Assembly (NCBI GenBank): GCA_036123635.1
Contig: JAZADL010000071.1
Coordinates: 1-21,713 of the forward strand
Direction: 5' to 3'
From: UBA9410 sp036123635
GTDB lineage: Bacteria; Actinomycetota; Acidimicrobiia; Acidimicrobiales; MedAcidi-G1
DNA: 21,713 bases
The notes below the pieces were generated by a model. It had not been told where the DNA came from. It saw only the letters and a list, made by a program, of their open reading frames with translations, and searched no databases. A program made the position numbers and the translations under genes. Each line of letters begins with the position of its first letter. Positions within the stretch are counted from its first letter, which is position 1. Shown here in pieces: positions 15,309 to 21,713 of this stretch.

Positions 15309-16111
15309 GACATCGCCCCCTCGTGACCCATGATCTGCTCCTCCATCTCCCAGATGAGAGACAGCAGCTCCTCCCGCTTAGCGATGAACTCGGGAGAGGC
15401 CTTCATCGCACGCGGGTCCACGTCCAGGCCCTCCTTGGCGAAGGGCAGCTCGTACTCCCGCTCGATCCGACCCGGCCGGGGGGCCATCACGAACAGGCGG
15501 TCCCCCAGGTAGAGGGCCTCTTCCACGCTGTGGGTAACCAGGATGATTGTCTTTCCGGTCTCCTGCCAGAGTTTGAGGATGAGCCCTTGCATCTTCTCCC
15601 GAGTGAGGGCATCCAGAGCTCCGAGCGGCTCGTCCATGAGGATGACTTCGGGGTCGTTGGCCAGACAGCGGGCTAGGGCGACGCGCTGCTGCATCCCGCC
15701 CGACAGCTCATAGACCGCCTTGTCGCCAAAGCCCTGGAGCCCGACCGTGGACAGAAGGTCGCGGACCAGGGTCTCGGTCTCCGAGCGCTTCTTCCGGTTC
15801 ATCCGGGGTCCGAAGGCCACGTTCTGGGAAACCGTCTGCCACTCGAACAGGGCTCCCTGCTGGAACACCATGCCTCGTTCCTGTCCGGGACCGGTGATGG
15901 GGGCCCCTCCAAGGGTGACCGAGCCGGAGGTCGGCGCCAGGAAGCCGGCGATGATGTTGAGCAGTGTGGTCTTCCCACACCCCGAGGGCCCGAGCAGCGT
16001 CAGGAGCCGTCCTGCCTTGAGGTCGAAAGAGACGTTTTGCAGGGCCTCGACCGAACCGCCCTTCGGCAGCTCGTAGACCATGCCCAGCTCACCTACTGAG
16101 AGATCCTTCAT
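15305..16111 (-). CDS. ABC transporter ATP-binding protein, TauB/SsuB type
   Basis: This 268-residue ATPase powers the permease encoded immediately downstream. It has Walker A GPSGCGKT (41-48), Q-loop Q84, signature LSGGMQQR (136-143), Walker B VILMDE (156-161) and switch His194. The stretch ITGPGQERGMVFQ followed by an aromatic W at 91 is typical of the nitrate/sulfonate/taurine subfamily. The C-terminus carries an extra helical tail ending MGHEGAMS. GGGGAG lies 8 nt upstream of the ATG. It follows the aminotransferase gene by 84 nt on the same strand, a gap holding only a weak 6-bp hairpin. Confidence 0.9.
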   Translation of the reverse strand: MKDLSVGELGMVYELPKGGSVEALQNVSFDLKAGRLLTLLGPSGCGKTTLLNIIAGFLAPTSGSVTLGGAPITGPGQERGMVFQQGALFEWQTVSQNVAFGPRMNRKKRSETETLVRDLLSTVGLQGFGDKAVYELSGGMQQRVALARCLANDPEVILMDEPLGALDALTREKMQGLILKLWQETGKTIILVTHSVEEALYLGDRLFVMAPRPGRIEREYELPFAKEGLDVDPRAMKASPEFIAKREELLSLIWEMEEQIMGHEGAMS

Positions 16112-16195
16112 CTGGTCGCTCCCCTCGCCCCACCGCGTTGGGTGGAGCCTCGCAGATCGTAGGGCAGACCGGTCAGCCGGTTACCCGAAGCCCGG

Positions 16196-17566
16196 TCAGT
16201 CGTTCCCGGCCAGCCAGGCGTCGACTCGGTCGGCCACCCGGTCGACCCGGGCCACCAGGTCGTCGATCACCGCCCGGTCGGCGACCAGGGGCGGCGAGAT
16301 GCTCAAGCCTGTGTAACCACGGTCGTCGGGACGGACCGTCATGCGCTCCTCGCGGACCATGCCGCCCAGGGCGCCACCCCGTAGGCCAGCCTCCTGGGTC
16401 GTGCTGAGGTCCCGGTCGGTGCCTGAGTCCGCGCACAGGTCGACGGCGTAGAAGAAACCGGTACCCCGGACCTCCCGGACGCAGGCATGGGCTTCACCCA
16501 TGGCCTGAAGTTGGTCGGTGAAGTAGCCCTCGGTGTCCAGAACGTGCTGCATCACGCCCTCGTCGCGCATGGCGGTCATGTTGGCCACGGCCACTGCAGT
16601 GGCCACCGGATGACCCCCGAAGGTGGAACCGTGCACGTACGAGCCAATGGACGAGTCGAAAACCTCGTCGACCAGCGGGCCCCTGATGACCAGGCCACCC
16701 AAGGGCTGGTAGGCCGACGTGACGCCTTTGGCGAAGGTAATCATGTCGGGCACCACGCCGTTGCGCTCGCTGGCGAACCAGTGGCCGAACCGGCCGAACG
16801 AGCAGATGACCTCGTCGGCCACCAGTAGCACGCCGTACCGGTCGCAGATACGGCGGAGTTCCTGCCAGTACCCGTCGGGTGGGACCAGGGCGCCACCACC
16901 GTTCTGGATTGGCTCGGCAATGACCATGGAAACCGTCTCCGGGCCCTCAGCCAGAATGGTCTCCTCGACAGCCTGCACACAGGACAACTCGGCGACCGGG
17001 GTACCGGCCGGCGAGGTGCACTGCCGGGTGTTGGGCACGTGGCGGGTACCGTCCCACAGGATCGGCAGGTAGGGATCCCGGAACTTGGGGATGCCGGTCA
17101 CCGAGAGCGCCCCCAAGGTGGTTCCGTGATAGGCCCAGTTGCGGGAGATGACCTTGTACCGACTCTCGTCTCCCCGTGCCAAATGGTAGTTGCGGGCGAA
17201 TTTGATGGCCGACTCCACGGCCTCGGACCCTGAGCTCACGAAGAAGGTCTCGCTCAAATCCCCGGGAGCGAAGCCGGCGATCATGGTCGCCGCCTCGATG
17301 GATGGCGGGTGTGCGAAGCCCCAGTTGGTGGAGTAGGCCAGCGTGTCCATCTGCTTGGCTGCAGCAGCCGACAAGTCTGGTCGCCCGTGACCGATGTTGA
17401 CGCAGAACAAGCCGGCTAAGCCGTCCAGATACTCGTTGCCGTCGACGTCGTAGAGGTAGCAGCCCTCGCCGCGTTCGATGACGGGCAGGCTGTCGCTGTG
17501 CCATGCCGCCTTCGGGGTGAAGTGGGGTACGAGGTGCTTCCTGGCCAGTTCCCGATGGGTGCTCAT
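16196..17566 (-). CDS. Class III PLP aminotransferase, taurine:pyruvate aminotransferase-like
   Basis: This is a 456-residue fold-type I, class III (omega) aminotransferase. Pyridoxal phosphate would bind K280 in TFAKG, with D251 of ADEV contacting the ring nitrogen and GSE (113-115) binding phosphate. The N-terminal region (HFTPKAAWHSDSLPVIERGEG) and FVSSGSEAVESAIKFARNYH resemble taurine:pyruvate and related omega-amino acid:pyruvate enzymes. Next to TauBC-like transport and Pta genes, conversion of taurine to sulfoacetaldehyde is a reasonable inference; beta-alanine, putrescine or hypotaurine aminotransferase are alternatives. GGGAG lies 5 nt upstream of the ATG. It is the first gene of the minus-strand run and divergent from the FAD-GcvT dehydrogenase. 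Confidence 0.9.
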   Translation of the reverse strand: MSTHRELARKHLVPHFTPKAAWHSDSLPVIERGEGCYLYDVDGNEYLDGLAGLFCVNIGHGRPDLSAAAAKQMDTLAYSTNWGFAHPPSIEAATMIAGFAPGDLSETFFVSSGSEAVESAIKFARNYHLARGDESRYKVISRNWAYHGTTLGALSVTGIPKFRDPYLPILWDGTRHVPNTRQCTSPAGTPVAELSCVQAVEETILAEGPETVSMVIAEPIQNGGGALVPPDGYWQELRRICDRYGVLLVADEVICSFGRFGHWFASERNGVVPDMITFAKGVTSAYQPLGGLVIRGPLVDEVFDSSIGSYVHGSTFGGHPVATAVAVANMTAMRDEGVMQHVLDTEGYFTDQLQAMGEAHACVREVRGTGFFYAVDLCADSGTDRDLSTTQEAGLRGGALGGMVREERMTVRPDDRGYTGLSISPPLVADRAVIDDLVARVDRVADRVDAWLAGND

Positions 17567-17632
17567 GGAATCTCCCGGGGTTTCGGGTCGTACACTCCTG
17601 CGGACTTGATGTCGACCGTCGGCCTCGCTGGA

Positions 17633-17668
17633 GTTAGAGTTCGTAACCTATTAGCGATTCGATCTAAC
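17633..17668. promoter_or_regulatory. Divergent promoter region with inverted repeat
   Basis: The 152-nt gap between the divergent aminotransferase and FAD dehydrogenase genes contains one AT-rich patch. It is flanked by GTTAGA (17633-17638) and TCTAAC (17663-17668), a perfect 6-bp inverted repeat with a 24-nt spacer. TANNNT-type -10 candidates occur on both strands here (TAGAGT on plus, TAGGTT on minus). It probably holds both promoters and perhaps a regulator site; boxes cannot be assigned with confidence. Confidence 0.35.
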
Positions 17669-17718
17669 GGCAAGGTCCCGTCGGAACCACCGTCGACAAC
17701 ACGAAAGAGTCGCCGTCT

Positions 17719-20166
17719 ATGGCCAAGCAAGTCCCCGATCGGGCCCAGGTTGTCATCATCGGCGGTGGCATCGTCGGCGCCAGCGTGGCCTACCACCTTG
17801 CCGAACTGGGCTGGGACGACGTGGTCCTGCTGGAGCGCAACACGCTGACCAGCGGCACCACCTGGCACGCGGCTGGCCTCGTTGGCTGCCTCCGGGCCAC
17901 CCACAACATGACCCGTTTGGCCGCCTACTCGGCCGAGCTGTACGACGCCCTCGAACACGAGATGGGTCACCCCACTGGTTTCAAGAAGGTCGGATCGCTC
18001 AGCGTGGCCGACAACCCAGAACGAATGGAGGAACTCGTCCGGGGCGCCGGTATGGCCAACGCCTTCGACGTGGACGTCGAGGTAATCACCGCCGAGGACC
18101 TCTGTGGGCGCTACCCGCTGCTCAACCCCGAGGGGATCGTCGGTGGCGTGTGGCTGCCCGGCGATGGCCAGGCCTCGCCGGTCGACACCACTATGGCCTT
18201 GGCCGCCGTAGCCAAGGAGAAGGGCGTCCGGATCCTTGAGGGCGTATCAGTCGAGCGCATCCGCACCGCCGATGGCCGAGCTGTCGGCGTAGACACCAAC
18301 CAGGGCCCGATTGACGCCGAACATGTCGTCACGGCAGCCGGCATGTGGTCACACCAGCTGGGCCGAGACATCGGTGTCAACATCCCGCTGCACGCCTGCG
18401 AGCACTTCTACCTGGTCACTGAACCGATCCCGGACCTGCCGTCGGGCCTGCCGGTGTTGCGCGACACCGACAACTGCATTTATGTGAAGGAGGAGGCTGG
18501 CCGCTTGATGGTCGGCGCCTTTGAGCCGGTGGCCAAGCCGTTCGGTATGGATGGCATCCCCACCGACCGGCCGTTTATGCAGCTCGACGAAGACTGGGAG
18601 CACCTGGCTCCGGTGTGGGAAGCGGCGTGCAAGCGCATCCCAGCCTTGGTCGATGTGGGCATCCGCCTGTTTTTCAACGGTCCTGAGTCGTTCACCCCCG
18701 ACGACCGGTACCTGCTGGGCGAAACCCCGGAGCTACGCAACCACTGGGTGGCTACCGGCTTCAACTCCATCGGCATGCAATCAGCCGGAGGCGCCGGCAA
18801 GGTGCTCGCCGAGTGGATCGTCAACGGCCGGCCCCCCATGGACCTGTGGGACGTCGACATCCGCCGCATGCAGTCCTTCCAGACCAACCGCCGGTACCTC
18901 CACGATCGATCGGTCGAAGCCCTCGGTCTGTTGTACGCCATGCACTGGCCGTTCCGCCAGGTCGAGACGGCCCGTGGCGTACGCCGCTCTCCGGTCCATG
19001 ACCGTCTTGTGGATCTTGGGGCCTGCCACGGTGAGAACGGCGGCTGGGAGCGGCCGAACTGGTACGCCCCTGATGGCGTGGAGCCGGTCTACGAGTACAC
19101 CTACGGGCGCCAGAACTGGTTCGAGCACTCGGCGGCCGAGCACCGGGCCTGCCGGGAGGGTGCGGCCCTTTTCGACCAGACCTCGCTGGCCAAGTTGCTC
19201 GTCCAGGGTCCCGACGCTTGCGCCGTGCTGAACCGGATCTCGTCGGCTGACATCGACGTCGAACCGGGCACCTCGGTGTACACCACGTGGCTGAATGATC
19301 GGGGCGGGATCGAAGCCGACCTCACCGTCAACCGCCTAGATGAGGAAAGGTTCCTGGTGGTCACCGCCTACACCACCCAGGTCAAGGACGCCGACTGGAT
19401 CGCCCGCAATACCCCGGACGACGCCCGTATGACAGTCACCGACGTGACCTCCGGCTACGCCGTGCTGGGCGTGTTCGGCCCCAGGGCCCGCGACATCGTG
19501 GCACCGCTGACCGATGCCGGCCTGTCTAACGAGGCCTTCCCGTTCGGCACCCTGCAAGAGATCGACCTGGCGTATGCCCGGGCTATCGCTGTGCGCAGGA
19601 CCTACATGGGCGAGTTGGGCTGGGAGTTGTACGTGCCTGCCGAGTTCGCCGTCGGCGCCTTTGACGCCCTCTGGGAGTCCGGCGCCTCAGCCGGCCTCAC
19701 ACCGGCCGGCTACCACGCCATGAACTCCCTGCGGATGGAGAAGGCCTACCGTCACTGGGGCGACGACATCGCCGAGGAGGACACGCCGCTGGAGGCCGGC
19801 CTCTCATGGGGGGTGGCCTTCGACAAGCCCGGTGGCTTCCTCGGTCGGGAAGCCCTGTTAGCCCAGAAGGAGGCCGGGGTGACGCGGAGGCTGGTCCAGT
19901 TCCGCCTCGACGACCCTGAGCCGTTGCTCTACCACGACGAGCCGGTGTTCCGGGACGGCACTCTGGTGGGCCGTATCACCTCGGGCATGTACGGCCACAC
20001 GGTGGGTGGGGCCTTGGGCATGGCTTATGTCGGCTGTAAGCCGGACACCCCTAGGGCCGCCGTCATCGAGGGCACCTTCGAGGTGTCGGTAAACGGCGTA
20101 CTGATTCCGGCGACGGCCTCTTACCGACCGTTCTATGACCCGGACAGCCTGCAGGTCCGTCTCTAG
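17719..20166 (+). CDS. FAD-dependent dehydrogenase fused to GcvT domain (dimethylglycine/sarcosine dehydrogenase-like)
   Basis: This 815-residue protein has an N-terminal DAO-type FAD domain with GGGIVG (15-20). H50 in TTWHAAGL is the residue that carries covalent FAD in dimethylglycine dehydrogenase. The C-terminal half (about 430-815) is a GcvT-type folate-binding module, with MNSLRMEKAYRHWGDD as a landmark. Such enzymes oxidatively demethylate dimethylglycine or sarcosine and pass the one-carbon unit to tetrahydrofolate. Length matches the dimethylglycine dehydrogenase family (about 815-860). The ribosome site is weak (AAAGAG, 9 nt). It stands alone on its strand, divergent from the aminotransferase and convergent with a marR gene. 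The exact methylated amine is not determinable from sequence. Confidence 0.9.
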   Translation: MAKQVPDRAQVVIIGGGIVGASVAYHLAELGWDDVVLLERNTLTSGTTWHAAGLVGCLRATHNMTRLAAYSAELYDALEHEMGHPTGFKKVGSLSVADNPERMEELVRGAGMANAFDVDVEVITAEDLCGRYPLLNPEGIVGGVWLPGDGQASPVDTTMALAAVAKEKGVRILEGVSVERIRTADGRAVGVDTNQGPIDAEHVVTAAGMWSHQLGRDIGVNIPLHACEHFYLVTEPIPDLPSGLPVLRDTDNCIYVKEEAGRLMVGAFEPVAKPFGMDGIPTDRPFMQLDEDWEHLAPVWEAACKRIPALVDVGIRLFFNGPESFTPDDRYLLGETPELRNHWVATGFNSIGMQSAGGAGKVLAEWIVNGRPPMDLWDVDIRRMQSFQTNRRYLHDRSVEALGLLYAMHWPFRQVETARGVRRSPVHDRLVDLGACHGENGGWERPNWYAPDGVEPVYEYTYGRQNWFEHSAAEHRACREGAALFDQTSLAKLLVQGPDACAVLNRISSADIDVEPGTSVYTTWLNDRGGIEADLTVNRLDEERFLVVTAYTTQVKDADWIARNTPDDARMTVTDVTSGYAVLGVFGPRARDIVAPLTDAGLSNEAFPFGTLQEIDLAYARAIAVRRTYMGELGWELYVPAEFAVGAFDALWESGASAGLTPAGYHAMNSLRMEKAYRHWGDDIAEEDTPLEAGLSWGVAFDKPGGFLGREALLAQKEAGVTRRLVQFRLDDPEPLLYHDEPVFRDGTLVGRITSGMYGHTVGGALGMAYVGCKPDTPRAAVIEGTFEVSVNGVLIPATASYRPFYDPDSLQVRL

Positions 20167-20172
20167 GCCGTT

Positions 20173-20206
20173 CCGGTACGAGAACCGTCTCGTTCGCCCG
20201 AACCGG
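20173..20206. terminator. Compound hairpin between convergent genes
   Basis: An outer stem CCGGT (20173-20177) / ACCGG (20202-20206) encloses an inner perfect 6-bp hairpin ACGAGA-ACCG-TCTCGT (20178-20193) and a short TCG/CGA element. It fills the 40-nt space between the FAD dehydrogenase stop and the convergent marR stop, so bidirectional termination is likely. No T-run is present. Confidence 0.45.
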
Positions 20207-20707
20207 TCAGCCCAGTGGAACGTCGAGCAGGGACTCTAGAAGGCGAGCCAGCACCTCTCGGTCTCCTGCCCCGAGGGCGGCGTAGAGGCCGCGCTCTACC
20301 TCGTGTTGGCCTGCGTAGGCATCGCTCACCGCGTCCTCTCCGGTCGGGGTCAGCGACACGGTCACCAGCCGCCGGTCACCGTGCTCCTTGGAGCGCACCA
20401 CGTGGCCGTCGCGTTCCAAGGTGTTGACCGCGCTGGACACCGAGGCTCGGGACAGGCCGGCCAGTACAGCAATCCGGTGGGCGGCCAGCGGGCCACAGGC
20501 CCAGACGGTGAACAGGATGCGGAACCTCGCTGTGGACAGGTTGCGCGGCCGGTGGACCGCTGATTCCACATGTCGGGTAAACCGGTTCGCTGCCCGGGTC
20601 AGAGCAAACGACAGGCGAAAAAGATCGAGGTCAATGCCCGGATCCGACCCGGCCACCCGGTCGGTGGCCTGCTTCAGGAACGGGTCAGAACGCGGCCCGT
20701 CGATCAT
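20207..20707 (-). CDS. MarR family transcriptional regulator
   Basis: This is a 166-residue winged-helix regulator. The HTH spans about 73-98 (LAAHRIAVLAGLSRASVSSAVNTLE) and the wing is 107-120, with the DRR of HGDRRLVTVSLT typical of MarR. Helices at both ends (27-50 and 122-165) would form the dimer interface. The ATG overlaps the stop of the LivG-type gene (ATGA), so it is co-translated with the ABC transporter and probably adjusts that operon or the neighbouring FAD dehydrogenase. The ligand is unknown. Confidence 0.88.
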   Translation of the reverse strand: MIDGPRSDPFLKQATDRVAGSDPGIDLDLFRLSFALTRAANRFTRHVESAVHRPRNLSTARFRILFTVWACGPLAAHRIAVLAGLSRASVSSAVNTLERDGHVVRSKEHGDRRLVTVSLTPTGEDAVSDAYAGQHEVERGLYAALGAGDREVLARLLESLLDVPLG

Positions 20708-21510
20708 TGGTCGGTGGTGGCCAGACCCGCCTCGTCACCCAGGTAGGCGGCGATCACCGCCGGGTCTCGCTGCACGTCGGTCGGCACGCCCTCAGCGATC
20801 CTTTGTCCGAAGTCCAGCACCAGCACCCGGTCGGCGATGTCCATGACCAGGCCCATGTCGTGCTCTACCAGGACGATTGAGATGCCGAGTTCCTCCCGGA
20901 TGTCGAGGATGAACCGGGCCATGTCCTCGGTCTCCTCCAGGTTCATACCGGCCACTGGTTCGTCCAGCAGGAGTAGTTCCGGCTCCATGGCCAGGGCCCG
21001 GCCTAGTTCCACGCGCTTCTGGAAGCCGTAGGGAAGTAGCGCCACCGGGTGCTTTCGCCACTGTTCGATCTCCAGGAAGTCGATGATGTCCTCTACGACC
21101 CGCCGGTGCTCCATCTCCTCGCGCTTGGCTGGCCCGAACCACAGGGCACCGGCCAACCAGGACCGTTTCATGCGGATGTGGCGACCCAGAAGCAGGTTCT
21201 CCAGCACTGTCATATGCGGAAAGAGTTCGATGTTCTGGAACGTACGGGCGATGCCCCGTTCGGCAACCCGGTCTGGACGGCTGCCCATGATGGACTCGCC
21301 CTTCCACCGGATGTCGCCCTCTTGCGGGTGGTACACCTGGCTGATGCTGTTGAAGATCGAGGTCTTGCCTGCCCCGTTGGGACCGATGATGGCGAACAAC
21401 TCTTCGGTCCCTACCTGAAAGGACACGTCGTTGATGGCCTTGACGCCCTTGAATGACAGGCTGATGCCGTCAACCTCAAGCAGTAGCTCGTTCTGCTGGG
21501 GACCGTTCAT
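20704..21510 (-). CDS. livG: Branched-chain amino acid-type ABC transporter ATP-binding protein (LivG)
   Basis: The product is a 268-residue ATPase of the LivG type. It has Walker A GPNGAGKT (43-50), TFQNIELFPHMTVLENLLLG after it, the subfamily's atypical signature LPYGFQKRVELGRAL in place of LSGGQ, Walker B LLLLDEP, then GMNLEETEDM and the switch His in LVEHDMG. The ATG at 21510 overlaps the upstream gene's stop (ATGA) with GGTGG 5 nt before it. A GTG at 21519, with AGAGG 8 nt upstream, would add three residues and is nearly as good. It pairs with the LivF-type ATPase upstream; permeases and binding protein must lie beyond the window. Transported substrate may be amino acids, amides or urea. 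Confidence 0.92.
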   Translation of the reverse strand: MNGPQQNELLLEVDGISLSFKGVKAINDVSFQVGTEELFAIIGPNGAGKTSIFNSISQVYHPQEGDIRWKGESIMGSRPDRVAERGIARTFQNIELFPHMTVLENLLLGRHIRMKRSWLAGALWFGPAKREEMEHRRVVEDIIDFLEIEQWRKHPVALLPYGFQKRVELGRALAMEPELLLLDEPVAGMNLEETEDMARFILDIREELGISIVLVEHDMGLVMDIADRVLVLDFGQRIAEGVPTDVQRDPAVIAAYLGDEAGLATTDQ

Positions 21511-21713
21511 GACAGCCACCGTTTCCGCCTCTTGTAGTGCTTCACCTCGCGGAACGACTTTCGGTCGCCCCCATCGCTGTGGAGGCCGAGGTAGAACTCC
21601 TGGACGTCCTCGTCCTTGAGGAGCTTGGCAGCCTCGCCGTCCATGACGATCTTGCCGGTCTCCATGATGTAGCCGTAGTCGGCGATGGACAGGGCCATGT
21701 TGGCGTTCTGCTC
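21507..21713 (-). CDS. livF: LivF-type ABC transporter ATP-binding protein, C-terminal part
   Basis: This is the C-terminal 68 residues of a gene cut off by the window edge. The fragment opens with EQNANMALSIADYGYIMETG, which matches the end of LivF ATPases just after the Walker B/H-loop region, followed by VQEFYLG. A basic extension ending KHYKRRKRWLS then goes past the usual LivF end; such tails are seen in actinobacterial members. Its stop overlaps the livG start. The upstream part, including Walker A, is not in the window, so function rests on this tail and on the adjacent livG. Confidence 0.85.
   Translation of the reverse strand, partial: EQNANMALSIADYGYIMETGKIVMDGEAAKLLKDEDVQEFYLGLHSDGGDRKSFREVKHYKRRKRWLS

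Noticed and set aside
16167..16182. Hairpin GACCGG-TCAG-CCGGTT between aminotransferase and ATPase genes
   Set aside because: Only six pairs including a G-T, no T-run, and it lies between co-directional genes likely to be co-transcribed; too weak to call a terminator.
1..21713. CRISPR arrays, insertion sequences, att sites or prophage genes
   Set aside because: No regularly spaced repeats, transposase or integrase sequence, or terminal inverted repeats were seen, although an integration site at the tRNA was considered.

Overview
The window is high-GC DNA with dense, often overlapping genes, ATGA/TTGA stop-start overlaps, several TetR/MarR regulators, and amidohydrolase and SDR families typical of environmental Actinomycetota. 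A free-living, probably aquatic actinobacterium (for example an acidimicrobial lineage) fits best, but this is inference from gene content and base composition; there is no rRNA or other phylogenetic marker here.

Layout. (1) 39-160: a tRNA-Ser(CGA) followed by a strong 12-bp hairpin. (2) 182-3278: a TetR repressor divergent from a three-gene operon. The operon holds an uncharacterised Cys/His-rich protein, a small protein whose frame is interrupted by one TGA, and a short-chain dehydrogenase. The TGA reads as selenocysteine: it sits in a U-G-S-C motif, the frame continues for 95 codons to the overlapping start of the next gene, and a stem-loop follows at the spacing of a bacterial SECIS. This is the main finding. 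Conventional translation would give a truncated 91-residue protein. (3) 3289-7592: an SDR and two tandem paralogous amidohydrolases on the minus strand, divergent from a TetR gene. A perfect 8-bp inverted repeat lies in the shared promoter region. (4) 7628-12641: a molybdopterin oxidoreductase catalytic subunit, a fused four-cluster ferredoxin/NrfD-type membrane subunit, and a TetR regulator. (5) 12729-17566: a same-strand run encoding an EamA transporter, phosphate acetyltransferase, a taurine/sulfonate-type ABC permease and ATPase, and a class III aminotransferase resembling taurine:pyruvate aminotransferase. (6) 17719-20166: a divergent dimethylglycine/sarcosine dehydrogenase-like FAD-GcvT protein. 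(7) 20207-21713: MarR, LivG-type and partial LivF-type genes of a branched-chain amino acid-type ABC transporter that continues beyond the window.

How the genes may work together. Blocks 4 and 5 suggest organosulfonate use: import (TauBC-like), transamination, acetyl-phosphate to acetyl-CoA (Pta), and oxidation of released sulfite by a SoeABC-like complex. The expected sulfoacetaldehyde acetyltransferase and periplasmic binding protein are absent, so this is a hypothesis. Block 6 fits breakdown of N-methylated glycine derivatives. Block 2 looks like a separate, TetR-controlled, selenium-dependent redox function of unknown substrate. No mobile element, CRISPR array or rRNA is visible, and no gene-free stretch exceeds about 160 bases.
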